Origin: Thalassiosira profunda | Taxonomy: Eukaryota > Bacillariophyta > Thalassiosirophyceae > Thalassiosirales > Thalassiosiraceae | Reading direction: 5' to 3' | Assembly: GCA_036939355.1 (NCBI GenBank) | Contig: JALLAP010000532.1 | Span: 1-12,137, forward strand | Length of the DNA stretch: 12,137 nt | Shown here: piece after piece, positions 1 through 7,242 of the stretch | Layout: the number at the start of each line of letters is the position of its first letter | Position numbering within the stretch: position 1 is the first letter of the stretch | Program-made: the position numbers and the translations under genes | The notes under the pieces: generated by a model | Databases searched by the model: none | What the model saw: only the letters and a program-made list of their open reading frames with translations | Told to the model about the DNA's origin: nothing

Positions 1-2
1 GC

Positions 3-566
3 TGCGGCACTGGAGCGATCGGAATTGCAATCGCCCGTCAATATCCAGAGCACGTCCAGGTTGTGGCGTTGGATGTATCGCCAGAGGCCGTTGCGCTGTC
101 CAACGAGAATGCAGCAAAGTTTCTCTCCGATCTTATTGCAAAGAAGGATGGTGTGCGCGAGGTATATCAGGCCCTGCTTTGCTCTGCAACGGATTTCACA
201 AACAACAATGAACAGAGGTACGAAATGAACTTCGACCTCATTGTATCAAATCCACCCTACATACCAGCAAAAGCCATGCGAGATCTTTCCGCAGACGTTG
301 TGGGATACGAAAGCCAAGGTGCTCTCTGTGGGGGAGAGGATGGGCTGGATGTGATCCGAGACATTGTCCGTCGATTACCAGAGTGGGTTGAAGGTTCCAA
401 AGATCAAAGACACTGCTGGATGGAAGTCGACGACTCTCATCCTGCTTTGATGGCGCAGTGGCTGGCCCCGGGCTCGGAGGAATCCATCCGCTGGGGCGTG
501 GAGTTTTCCGAGAGTCGCAAGGATTTTTGCGGGCGTGATCGGTTCGTCAAGCTTGCAGTGCTATGA
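3..566 (+). CDS. prmC: HemK/PrmC-family release-factor glutamine methyltransferase, 5'-truncated
   Basis: C-terminal 187 residues of a class I SAM-dependent methyltransferase; the start is upstream of the window. Seen: the SAM-binding glycine loop GTGAIGIAIA (6-35), an acidic residue closing the second strand in VVALDVSPEA (about 60-89), the family signature NPPYIP (249-266), a following acidic E..D segment (about 300-350), and a C-terminal GRDRFVKL that fits the family's usual G-x-D/R-R-F/V ending. The frame ends at TGA 564-566. Known for the family: N5-methylation of the glutamine in the GGQ motif of class 1 peptide-release factors. In algae, copies serve mitochondria, plastid or cytosol; the targeting region is missing here, so the compartment is unknown. 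The next gene is on the same strand about 310 nt away, with no sign of functional linkage. The NPPY motif makes the methyltransferase call firm; N5-Gln specificity is inferred from the extended motif. Confidence 0.93.
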   Translation, partial: CGTGAIGIAIARQYPEHVQVVALDVSPEAVALSNENAAKFLSDLIAKKDGVREVYQALLCSATDFTNNNEQRYEMNFDLIVSNPPYIPAKAMRDLSADVVGYESQGALCGGEDGLDVIRDIVRRLPEWVEGSKDQRHCWMEVDDSHPALMAQWLAPGSEESIRWGVEFSESRKDFCGRDRFVKLAVL

Positions 567-876
567 ATGATGATGAAGGATGCACTCCTCTCAATCAAGG
601 GCATACGTGAAAGCGGCAATTGTCGCAGCAGTCTTTCGCTCACCGCGCTGCCGGCCGGCCTGGTGGGCCTGTTGTTGGTGAGCAATACTAAATTTGGACT
701 CTGTTTTGTCGGCGCAGTTAGGGTTAGGGTTAGGGTTGGTTAGAGGAACCAGTAATTCTCTCACAACGAAATCCGACCTCCGCCTCCGCCCCCGCCCCCC
801 CATCCTCGCCGCGTCCGCTGTAGGCCCCGCTCCGCCCTCCTCCTGGCAAACATCGCCCCATCCAGAGACCAGCACA
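567..876 (+). promoter_or_regulatory. Intergenic region and probable 5' leader of the UBL-protein gene
   Basis: A 310-nt gap between the methyltransferase stop and the first in-frame ATG of the next gene. It holds a telomere-type TTAGGG tract (718-735) and, after it, a strongly pyrimidine-rich stretch (about 775-845, runs of CTCCGCC and C7) of the kind seen in compact-genome 5' leaders. No TATA box is obvious. The downstream frame stays open upstream to 694 but contains no ATG before 877, so the upstream part is treated as untranslated. No tRNA or other RNA gene was recognised. Confidence 0.55.
718..735 (+). repeat. Interstitial telomere-type repeat (TTAGGG)3
   Basis: Three perfect TTAGGG units followed by the degenerate TTGGTTAG (736-743), about 140 nt upstream of the next gene's ATG. 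TTAGGG is the telomere unit of many stramenopiles. Coding sequence lies on both sides, so this is not a chromosome end. It may be a telobox-like promoter element or a small repair or insertion scar. The G runs (721-723, 727-729, 733-735, then only GG at 738-739) could support at most an imperfect G-quadruplex. Confidence 0.8.
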
Positions 877-3039
877 ATGTCCGCCGACGGCGAGTTCACC
901 ATCCGCGTCACCGGCGCTGCGCCGCCCCTGCTCACTACGGCGAAGAAGGGCAAGAAGGGCAAGCGGGGCGGCGGGCGCGGAAAGGGCGGCAAGTCCGCGG
1001 CGCCTCCGCCCCAGGCGCAGCGCCGGTACAACCTGCGCCTGCGCCCGTCGTCGTCGCTGGAACAGATGCGGAGGGACGTGTTTGCCCTGTTTGACGTCCC
1101 CTCTGATTCGATTGGGGCGTATCGAATGTCGTTTTTGGGAGGATTTCCGCCCAAGGAATTGGAGCAGGCGGAGAAGGGCACGGTCCACGAGCTGGGCATT
1201 CGGCCCAACGAAAGCTTGATCGTGAAGTTCGCGTTGATCGAGGGGAGTTCAGCTAGTGTGGCAGCGGCAAACGGATCTGCTGCGAGTGAACCTGAGGCAG
1301 CAGCCGCCTCGGGCACGGGCAGGCAAAAGCGGGCATCCGCAATGGCCGCAACTGCAAGCTTCAAAGAGGTGATTGCTGCCCAGGACGAACTGATGAAGCA
1401 GGGCAAAGGCAAACCGTCTCCAAAGAAGAGGGGGTCGTCGACATCCGCAAATGGAAATGTTGTGGGATTTGGCACTGCGGGCAGGAGGACCGGTGGCAAT
1501 GCCGCTGCAGCCAGCAAAAAGCCGAAGAAGGCCAAGATGGACGGGGCGGGCTACCGCCTGTCGGACGGCAAATCCTTTGCTGGATCACCACCGTCAAAGA
1601 AGAGTGGCGGCAACAAGAGAGTGAAGGCTTTGTTTCAGGGCCACGGCGACGTTGCACAGGGCGAGGAAGACATCGCGAACAAGGTTCTGTCCTCCTTGGC
1701 CGGTGGAGGCAAGGGAGGGAATGTTGGCAGCTTCCTGCGTTCCGCAATGAAGGGAGCACTGGAAAAATCGTACGAAGCCTCGAGAGCAAGAGTCAGGGTG
1801 ACGGCGGTCGATCAGGGGGAATTTACGTTTGAGAAAGCGTCGAACGAAAGCGCCGACAGTGCGGGAGTGGTATTGGGGGCGGCCGGCCAGCAACTTGGTC
1901 TCTACACTGTTTCCTATTCGAAGGGGATGGAGGGGAGGGGCAGATACGAAGAGCAAGTGCAGATTTACGGAGCCGTGGCTGTCAAGGGTGTCCTGCAATC
2001 GGTATACAACACCGCAAAGGATTCTGGCGAGGAAGACACGACGGAAACCCCAACTGGCGACCAAGATGGTAGGCTCCGACCTGATTTGATTGCACAACTG
2101 TCGCCCCGCATTTTCTGGTCGCTGGTGTTTCACTGCACCGAAGCCGCGAAGTGCGTCAACAACCCAGCGCCGATGCCGACCTCCGTGAACGAAATGTTGC
2201 GCGCGACACTGCCAGATCTGGATTGGTCCCACCTCGACCGTGGCGGTAGAAAGCGAGTGTTGAGCGAGAAGGCCCGGGAAAATTTGAGGCAGCTGAAAGA
2301 CGAAGAAACAGCCGAATCTACCAAAAGTGGCGCCGTGCAAGAGGTGGAAGAGGAAACAAAAGCGGCGGAAGAAATGGAGGAGTCTCTGTTGAACGTGAAC
2401 GCGGCGAATGGTGAAGCCCAGCAGGGACTATCAGAGCGAGAGCGCCGAGCACGGGCTGCCATGGCTCGTTTTGGGGGAGTGAACGATGAGCGGAAACCGC
2501 CTGCGGCATCAGCTGCCAGCCCCAAGAAGGAAGTGAAAGTGGACGATGACTGGCAACTGGTCACGCCCGCAGAGGATGATATTGACGAGCTGATCGAGTG
2601 CATCAAAGAGGGTTCAGAAGTGGACGACGAGGCTGCAAAAGTTTGGGCGGCAGCGCTGCTCTCCAGCGTCCGGAACTGGAGAGAGCTGGCCAATTCCAAC
2701 TCAAAGCGCGTTCTCTCTATACTCGACGGTGGTTCTTCAGGGCCGACAAGTGCGGTCGTTCAGAAATGGATCGATGCGTCACAACGCCGAGCTTTGGAGG
2801 AAATCATGCTCGAGATACTTGACAACGATCAAGATGCGTTGGAGGCGCTGAAGGAAAAGGCTTTCTCTGGTTGCCCAAAGGATTTGATGAAGTGGCAAGC
2901 GCTTCCTGTCATGCTGCTCGATGCCGTCTCCGCAGGCGACGCGTCTGGAAAATGGGAGGAGTCGGACGTGGTTCGATGGATTGCCCGGGCCAAAACGGCG
3001 CTGGTTGAATGTCCGTGGCTCGAGCTCTACACCAGCTGA
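877..3039 (+). CDS. Uncharacterised 720-aa protein with N-terminal OTU1/YOD1-type ubiquitin-like domain
   Basis: Single uninterrupted exon. The ATG at 877 (context CACAATGTC) is the first in-frame ATG; the stop is TGA 3037-3039. Residues about 2-118 form a ubiquitin-like fold: a beta strand GEFTIRVTG, a Lys/Gly-rich insertion (23-39), then a helix and the hallmark GFPPKEL (89-95) and LGIRPNESLIVKF (106-118), matching the UBX-like N-terminus of OTU1/YOD1 deubiquitinases. No OTU catalytic Asp-Gly-x-Cys motif follows, so this is not simply OTU1. Residues about 170-250 are basic, low complexity and NLS-like (KKPKKAK at 214-220). Residues 247-474 look globular and conserved in style (YTVSYSKGMEGRG..YEEQV; LSPRIFWSLVFHC; LPDLDWSHLD) but I do not recognise the family. 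An acidic coiled-coil-like stretch (474-514) and a helical C-terminus (557-720) follow. Inference: a nuclear or p97/ubiquitin-linked adaptor. Confidence 0.85.
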   Translation: MSADGEFTIRVTGAAPPLLTTAKKGKKGKRGGGRGKGGKSAAPPPQAQRRYNLRLRPSSSLEQMRRDVFALFDVPSDSIGAYRMSFLGGFPPKELEQAEKGTVHELGIRPNESLIVKFALIEGSSASVAAANGSAASEPEAAAASGTGRQKRASAMAATASFKEVIAAQDELMKQGKGKPSPKKRGSSTSANGNVVGFGTAGRRTGGNAAAASKKPKKAKMDGAGYRLSDGKSFAGSPPSKKSGGNKRVKALFQGHGDVAQGEEDIANKVLSSLAGGGKGGNVGSFLRSAMKGALEKSYEASRARVRVTAVDQGEFTFEKASNESADSAGVVLGAAGQQLGLYTVSYSKGMEGRGRYEEQVQIYGAVAVKGVLQSVYNTAKDSGEEDTTETPTGDQDGRLRPDLIAQLSPRIFWSLVFHCTEAAKCVNNPAPMPTSVNEMLRATLPDLDWSHLDRGGRKRVLSEKARENLRQLKDEETAESTKSGAVQEVEEETKAAEEMEESLLNVNAANGEAQQGLSERERRARAAMARFGGVNDERKPPAASAASPKKEVKVDDDWQLVTPAEDDIDELIECIKEGSEVDDEAAKVWAAALLSSVRNWRELANSNSKRVLSILDGGSSGPTSAVVQKWIDASQRRALEEIMLEILDNDQDALEALKEKAFSGCPKDLMKWQALPVMLLDAVSAGDASGKWEESDVVRWIARAKTALVECPWLELYTS

Positions 3040-3123
3040 TCACCGTGATGCAAAGTCTAGCAGGTGTGCATTATGTTATATCATTCTCATACTCTGTCTT
3101 CTTCCCTCTCTTCTCGACTTTTG
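3040..3123. other. Tail-to-tail intergenic gap of 84 nt
   Basis: Only 84 nt separate the stop codons of two convergent genes. The gap is pyrimidine-rich on the plus strand (about 3080-3120). No AATAAA is present on either strand. Both polyadenylation sites must lie here or inside the opposing gene, so the two 3' UTRs probably overlap as antisense transcripts. Promoter material is not expected. Confidence 0.7.
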
Positions 3124-6100
3124 CTACGACTTCCCGACGATGCCAATGTCGTCTATCCACACGACCCCGTCACCCTGGGACGTTCCGCTCGTCCCTCTCT
3201 CGTACACCCACTCTAGCACGTGGGTGCCCGGCGGCAACGGTCTCCGGAATTGCTTCCACTCCGACGCCGTGGCTGCTATGCTGAACAGGGTCTGCCCGTC
3301 GACCTGAAACGAGAATGCGTCGTATGGCATCCCCACGCTGGCAAAGAACCAGAACGAAATGTCGGCGCCTCGTCGAGGGACGGTGGCCTCAAACTTCATA
3401 GTGCTTTTCTGTCCTGCCGATAGTGCCGGAGAGCGCAGGCTTGCGCTGCCCTCGTGGCTTGTGGTCTGGTCGAACCACCAGTCTGTGCCCTCGAACTGAA
3501 TGTCGTCGCCCCACTCGAACGATTGGGAGTCACTCTCAAATCCCTCGAACAGGCTGGGCATGTACGACACGTTGTCTATTGCGATGGTGCCGCTGTTGGG
3601 CGAGGCGACGTCGGGCTGGCCAAAGTTCGGCGCCCAGGCTCGGAATCGGACCACATGCTCCCCTTCCGGGACCGGGAGGGTCAGACTGAGCCAGTCCTCT
3701 TTCGGATAGGTGTATCCGACGACGGACTTATCATCCACGTCGATATACGCACCATTGAACGGCATCCTTACATCGCTCTTGAAATCAAAGTACAATACGC
3801 CTCCGTGGTTGGAATCGATGGCCAGGTAGAGGTCCGACTGATCACCTGACTCAAGCCCGGTGGCAGAACGAGCCGAAAACGATCCCTCCGTCTGATCGTC
3901 CTCGTAGACAGTCCAGGGGTGCTCCGGACCCGTGTGCCACGGGAACTTTCCGTCCAGTCCGTTCTCAAAGCCGTCCGAGATCTCGCGCGTGAGGGCCGTG
4001 GCATCAATCTGGGTTGTCACCACGTCCGGGACGACGAACGTTGTCGTTGGCTCCTTGGTGGGCTCCGGCGTGGCATCTGCTGTCGGCTGGGGCGCAGGCG
4101 TCGTGTCCTGAGACCCACCAGGTCTGGTGGGCGACCAAGTCGGCCAGGCCGTTGTCGGCGAAGCGGTAACGTACCCGCTCGGCGTCGGACCGGCGTTGGC
4201 GCCGTTGCAATCGTAGTTCATTGCGCACCCCGTCCCTCCGAAACTTTGCATGCAGCACGCGTCGTGGGTCTGGTGCAAGAACATATCGCGGTTGGCGTCC
4301 GTGTCCCAATTCGAAGGAAACTCAGACGAGAAGGTGCACGCGCCAAAGCTCGCGGGGTCGGGATACCATCGGCAATTGGAATCATCCGACGCTCCAGGAG
4401 GGTTCCGGGTCTTCTCCAGGCAGTCCTCCGCCATCCACTGATTGCCGCAGCACGCCTCCGGAGAGTCGTACAGCATGCCATCGCCGAGATTCAGATCGAC
4501 GTGCTTCCCGTCGTTCCTACAATAGCCCTCGAAAATGTCGGGATAATATGTGGTCGATTGGGGCAGCGTCGAATACGGGTCGGCGTACGCCATGCACTCG
4601 TCGTAGGACATCCATTGATTGGTGCAGCACGCGCTCGCGGTGGAGAATTGATAGGGGTTGTTTCCCTGAAGGCCGTCGGATTTGCACACCCCCCGCGCGA
4701 GGTCGGGGTAGTACACCGTGGCCGCCTCGACAGGCCGGGGCGTCGGGGGCCTCGTCGGCCGCGACGTGGGCAGCCCGTCCAAGAACGCCGCCTTCTGGCT
4801 GTTGATGGTGCACGTGTAGTACTCCAGCCATGGGAAATTGCAGCAGTCCTCCAGCGTGCCGAAGGTGTCCGTCATGAACTCCGGGATGTTTCCGGCGCGG
4901 CACAGACCAGCCTTGGAATCGGGCCAGTACACATCGTCCGTCGGCCCGTTCGTCGCCTCGACGGGCTTGAGAGTCGGAGCCTTGGACGGGGACCAGGACC
5001 GCCCGTCGCCTACAATGCTGGACTTGACGGCGTGGCGGTACGTCAGCACGCCCAAAGTGGCGGCGGGGGCGCCGTCGACAAACAGGCCCATCGCCTCGCC
5101 GACCTCCTTGAGGGTGACCTGGAACGCGCCGTCCTTGACGGCCGTCGCAAAGTGTGCGGCGATCTTCTCGAAGGGCAGCGTGCCCAGTGGGGCGGTGGAC
5201 GATTGGCACGCGGCGTCGCAGAGGGTGGCAATTACCATCTCAAAGGAGAGCTCGTCGACGGCCAGCCGTCGATGGCGTTGCTCGGTTTGGACGCTCTTGG
5301 CCCCTCGTAACGAAGGACGGGCCGCCCCTTCCTGATCCCGAGCCACAGCTGCCGAGTCGTCGGCAAGTCGCCTCCGCCACGTAAATTGCGCGTCCCCCAG
5401 CGTCCACAAATCCACCTCCACCGCGTCGTGCACCCACCAGCTCTCCGCCATGGTCACCACCAAGCTCTTGGTCAGCGCCCGCTTGAGCGTCGCCCACCCC
5501 TCGCTCGTTGGGGACGGAAGGAGTCCCGTTGTGAGGAGCTTGACGGACCCGAGGAGGTGGAGGTCCAGAAAGACGGGCGGCACATCGCTGACGTCAGCGT
5601 AGAGGGGCTTGAGGGCGCCGTCTGAGGCGAGAAATGGCGACAGGCAGGCGCCCTCGTCCCACGAGTTTTGGCAGCACGCTCGCGGGTCCGCGTAGATTTG
5701 CGTGAGCCAGCTCGGCCGGTTGGCGTTGTTGGGCTTGCACCGCCCGTCGCTTGAGTCGTAGTACACTTCCACGGCTGGGTCGTTGGCATTGACGCCGTCG
5801 CCTTGACCGGAGCCACCGCCGCCGGTGCCACTGTCGGTATCAAAGTAAGCGCCCTTGTCCGCGACGCAGCCACTGACATCCCAGCTGCTCGAACAGCACG
5901 TGTCGTACGCATCGAAGACGTCCATCCAGCTCGATCCCTCGGGCTTGCACCGTCCGTCCGAGGGGTCGAGGTGCCACTGCCTGTCGTCGGCCGCGGCCTC
6001 CCGCACAACATCGGAGGCGGTGCTCCCTGACGCGCCAACAGACACACCGGCAACGTCAGCTTGGGCAGCCTTAATGCCCGAGTCGAGGAAGGTGCACCCC

Positions 6101-7242
6101 GCCCTCTTGTGCCATCGACATTCACTCGGGTGCGCCAAACACTCCCCCTTCGTGGCCTTGGGACAGTCGAACCCCGATGAGGGGACGTACTCGGGATCGA
6201 CCCGGCATCGCCCCCGCCGCCACAGGCACTGGGGGTGGGACGCGCAGGCGCTCTGGGAGGCGTCCCGGCAGGGATTTTCCTCCACGGCTGCGCCGCCGTC
6301 TCTACCTGTCAAGGGAGCAATCCCGCCGCTTCCCACGCACTCGCCCCGCCCTCCATCGGCCTGGGCGTTCCAGATACAGTCCGTCACACTTTGCACTCGC
6401 TCGCATTCCTCTCGGGTGAACACGTCGCAGCCCAGTGCCGGCCTCTCTGCCCGTGCCGCGGGCGCGGGTGGAGATTCGGCCGGGGCGGGAACGGAAGGCG
6501 TCGGGGGCGCCGGCCGGCCGATGGCGCCGACCACCAGGTCCCCTCTTCCCTCGCCATCCTCCCCTCCCCCACCACTGCCATCATTGTCGCTGTCGACAAT
6601 CTTGGGCGCGGGATCGGCCCTCAGGCACCCCTCCAAATTCCACCCCAGCCACTTCCGACAGCACGCGTCGTACTCGCTTTCGCGGGTCGTAATCCAGCTG
6701 GGCGTCCGGGGGGGGGCGACCTTGCACACCCCCTTTCCGGTATCTGGGAAGTATTGAAACCCCCCACCACTTTCGCCTCCACCACCTCCAGCATCGCCGT
6801 ACCGGTCCCCCTCCCTATCATGACCGCCCTCCGCCACGAACCACCGCATGCTCTCCGGGTAACACGTATGACTCGCCGGGGCCCAGCTGAAGTGTTGGCG
6901 GCAGCATTCCTCGGCGCTCTTGGGGAGGGAGGGGTAGTGCGCCCACGGATCGGCGGGGTGGTCGTTGCGGCAGGTGTTGGATTGGTAGTCGGGGAGCCAC
7001 GGGTTGGGCCGGGCGAGGGTTTGTCGAGAGCGGCGTCGTCTGCCGGGCCGCGGAGGGCGACGCTGATGGGCGGACGACGCTCGTTCGTCGTGACGATCTT
7101 CCCGGGCCGAAAGGTCGACGCTCCTTACAGCCGCCGCCGCGGCCACACCGCGGCTGTGGCCCGCGGAGGCGAGGAGGAGGGCCGCTCCGAACGCTGCCTC
7201 CCACGGCCGCCGCCTCCGCCGGCGCGAGCGATGGTCTCGCAT
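3124..7242 (-). CDS. Giant secreted Cys-repeat protein with tandem C-terminal beta-sandwich domains (1372 aa)
   Basis: Intronless; start codon ATG is the complement of 7240-7242, stop TAG at 3126-3124. The frame is open further upstream but without an ATG, and this start places a typical signal peptide: Arg-rich n-region (residues 2-12), hydrophobic AAFGAALLLASAG (16-28), small residues after it. An Arg-rich probable propeptide (61-73) precedes the mature chain. Modules: Cys repeats at 82-127, 164-206, 423-459, 494-533, 772-811, 844-883, 899-941 and 957-1006; Gly/Asp linkers; three small C..C-x-W..C repeats (272-383); an alpha/beta domain (550-745); a Pro/Thr linker (about 1018-1070); two Trp/Asp-rich beta-sandwich-like domains (1091-1230, 1231-1371). 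No membrane anchor is visible at the C-terminus, so a soluble, wall or matrix protein is inferred. It is the paralogue of the divergent neighbour. Function unknown; cell-wall, adhesion or glycan-binding roles are plausible. Confidence 0.88.
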   Translation of the reverse strand: MRDHRSRRRRRRPWEAAFGAALLLASAGHSRGVAAAAAVRSVDLSAREDRHDERASSAHQRRPPRPGRRRRSRQTLARPNPWLPDYQSNTCRNDHPADPWAHYPSLPKSAEECCRQHFSWAPASHTCYPESMRWFVAEGGHDREGDRYGDAGGGGGESGGGFQYFPDTGKGVCKVAPPRTPSWITTRESEYDACCRKWLGWNLEGCLRADPAPKIVDSDNDGSGGGGEDGEGRGDLVVGAIGRPAPPTPSVPAPAESPPAPAARAERPALGCDVFTREECERVQSVTDCIWNAQADGGRGECVGSGGIAPLTGRDGGAAVEENPCRDASQSACASHPQCLWRRGRCRVDPEYVPSSGFDCPKATKGECLAHPSECRWHKRAGCTFLDSGIKAAQADVAGVSVGASGSTASDVVREAAADDRQWHLDPSDGRCKPEGSSWMDVFDAYDTCCSSSWDVSGCVADKGAYFDTDSGTGGGGSGQGDGVNANDPAVEVYYDSSDGRCKPNNANRPSWLTQIYADPRACCQNSWDEGACLSPFLASDGALKPLYADVSDVPPVFLDLHLLGSVKLLTTGLLPSPTSEGWATLKRALTKSLVVTMAESWWVHDAVEVDLWTLGDAQFTWRRRLADDSAAVARDQEGAARPSLRGAKSVQTEQRHRRLAVDELSFEMVIATLCDAACQSSTAPLGTLPFEKIAAHFATAVKDGAFQVTLKEVGEAMGLFVDGAPAATLGVLTYRHAVKSSIVGDGRSWSPSKAPTLKPVEATNGPTDDVYWPDSKAGLCRAGNIPEFMTDTFGTLEDCCNFPWLEYYTCTINSQKAAFLDGLPTSRPTRPPTPRPVEAATVYYPDLARGVCKSDGLQGNNPYQFSTASACCTNQWMSYDECMAYADPYSTLPQSTTYYPDIFEGYCRNDGKHVDLNLGDGMLYDSPEACCGNQWMAEDCLEKTRNPPGASDDSNCRWYPDPASFGACTFSSEFPSNWDTDANRDMFLHQTHDACCMQSFGGTGCAMNYDCNGANAGPTPSGYVTASPTTAWPTWSPTRPGGSQDTTPAPQPTADATPEPTKEPTTTFVVPDVVTTQIDATALTREISDGFENGLDGKFPWHTGPEHPWTVYEDDQTEGSFSARSATGLESGDQSDLYLAIDSNHGGVLYFDFKSDVRMPFNGAYIDVDDKSVVGYTYPKEDWLSLTLPVPEGEHVVRFRAWAPNFGQPDVASPNSGTIAIDNVSYMPSLFEGFESDSQSFEWGDDIQFEGTDWWFDQTTSHEGSASLRSPALSAGQKSTMKFEATVPRRGADISFWFFASVGMPYDAFSFQVDGQTLFSIAATASEWKQFRRPLPPGTHVLEWVYERGTSGTSQGDGVVWIDDIGIVGKS
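3130..3972 (-). other. Two tandem C-terminal beta-sandwich-like domains
   Basis: Residues 1091-1230 and 1231-1371 repeat the same pattern: DGFENG / EGFES start, a P-W or D-W-W tryptophan, EGSFSARS / EGSASLRS, a hydrophobic strand with G-x-L/I-x-F, a central IDVDD / FQVDGQ strand, W-x-x-L/F, P-x-G-x-H-V-(V/L) and a closing T/V-W-I-D-(N/D)-(V/I). This is the layout of jelly-roll carbohydrate-binding or MAM-like domains in secreted microbial proteins. Ligand unknown. Confidence 0.75.
4225..4929 (-). repeat. Cys repeats 5-8 of the minus-strand protein
   Basis: Four units: residues 772-811 (YWPDSKAGLC ... DCC ... C), 844-883 (YYPDLARGVCKSDG ... ACC ... C), 899-941 (YYPDIFEGYCRNDG ... ACC ... C) and 957-1006 (WYPD ... 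ACC ... C). They carry the canonical Y-(Y/W)-P-D...G-x-C-(K/R)-x-D-G start most clearly. Units 6 and 7 share CC-x-N-Q-W-M. A PTSRPTRPPTPRP linker separates units 5 and 6. Confidence 0.9.
5008..5595 (-). other. Paralogue-shared alpha/beta domain (SEA-like?) with RRL-flanked insertion
   Basis: Residues about 550-745: strand VFLDLHLLG, helix WATLKRALTKSLVVTM, strand VEVDLWTL, then an insertion bounded by RRRL (623-626) and RRL (658-660), then strand LSFEMVIATLC and the paired cysteines CDAAC, a helix and a final short helix ending before the next Cys repeat. The same order (beta, helix, beta, beta, C...C, helix) occurs in the plus-strand paralogue at residues 613-767, without the insertion. A SEA-like or ferredoxin-like fold is a guess from this pattern. 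Confidence 0.55.
5644..5976 (-). repeat. Cys repeats 3-4 of the minus-strand protein
   Basis: Residues 423-459 (WHLDPSDGRC ... TCC ... C) and 494-533 (YYDSSDGRC ... ACC ... C). These two share S-D-G-R-C-K-P and S-S/N-S-W-D after the CC pair, so they are more alike than other units and probably a recent local duplication. A Gly-rich linker joins them. Confidence 0.85.
6094..6429 (-). repeat. Three small C...C-x-W...C repeats (PSI-like style)
   Basis: Residues 272-302, 325-346 and 360-383 share the order C, T/S-rich, E/A-C, then C-(I/L/R)-W, then C (e.g. ECLAHPSECRWHKRAGC). Short repeats of this style occur in many protist surface proteins and resemble minimal PSI/plexin-type disulfide modules. 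That resemblance is structural guesswork; spacing varies among the three. They are absent from the divergent paralogue. Confidence 0.7.
6625..6999 (-). repeat. Cys repeats 1-2 of the minus-strand protein
   Basis: Two N-terminal units: residues 82-127 (WLPDYQSNTC ... ECC ... C) and 164-206 (YFPDTGKGVC ... ACC ... C). Each has a first Cys about 9 residues after an aromatic-x-P-D start, a CC pair 20-30 residues later, an aromatic residue 4 on, and a final Cys 8-12 residues after the pair. Four cysteines per unit suggest two disulfides. A Gly-rich spacer (about 150-163) separates the units. Confidence 0.85.

Noticed and set aside
718..743. A true telomere or chromosome end.
   Set aside because: Only three perfect units, with coding sequence on both sides.
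744..754. Shared 11-mer AGGAACCAGTA at 744-754 and 7505-7515, both in upstream regions.
   Set aside because: Many 11-mer coincidences are expected by chance in 12 kb; flanks do not match beyond it.
694..876. Upstream extension of the UBL-protein frame starting with TTG.
   Set aside because: No in-frame ATG before 877, and it would translate the telomeric tract as a Gly/Leu repeat; non-ATG starts are not expected here.
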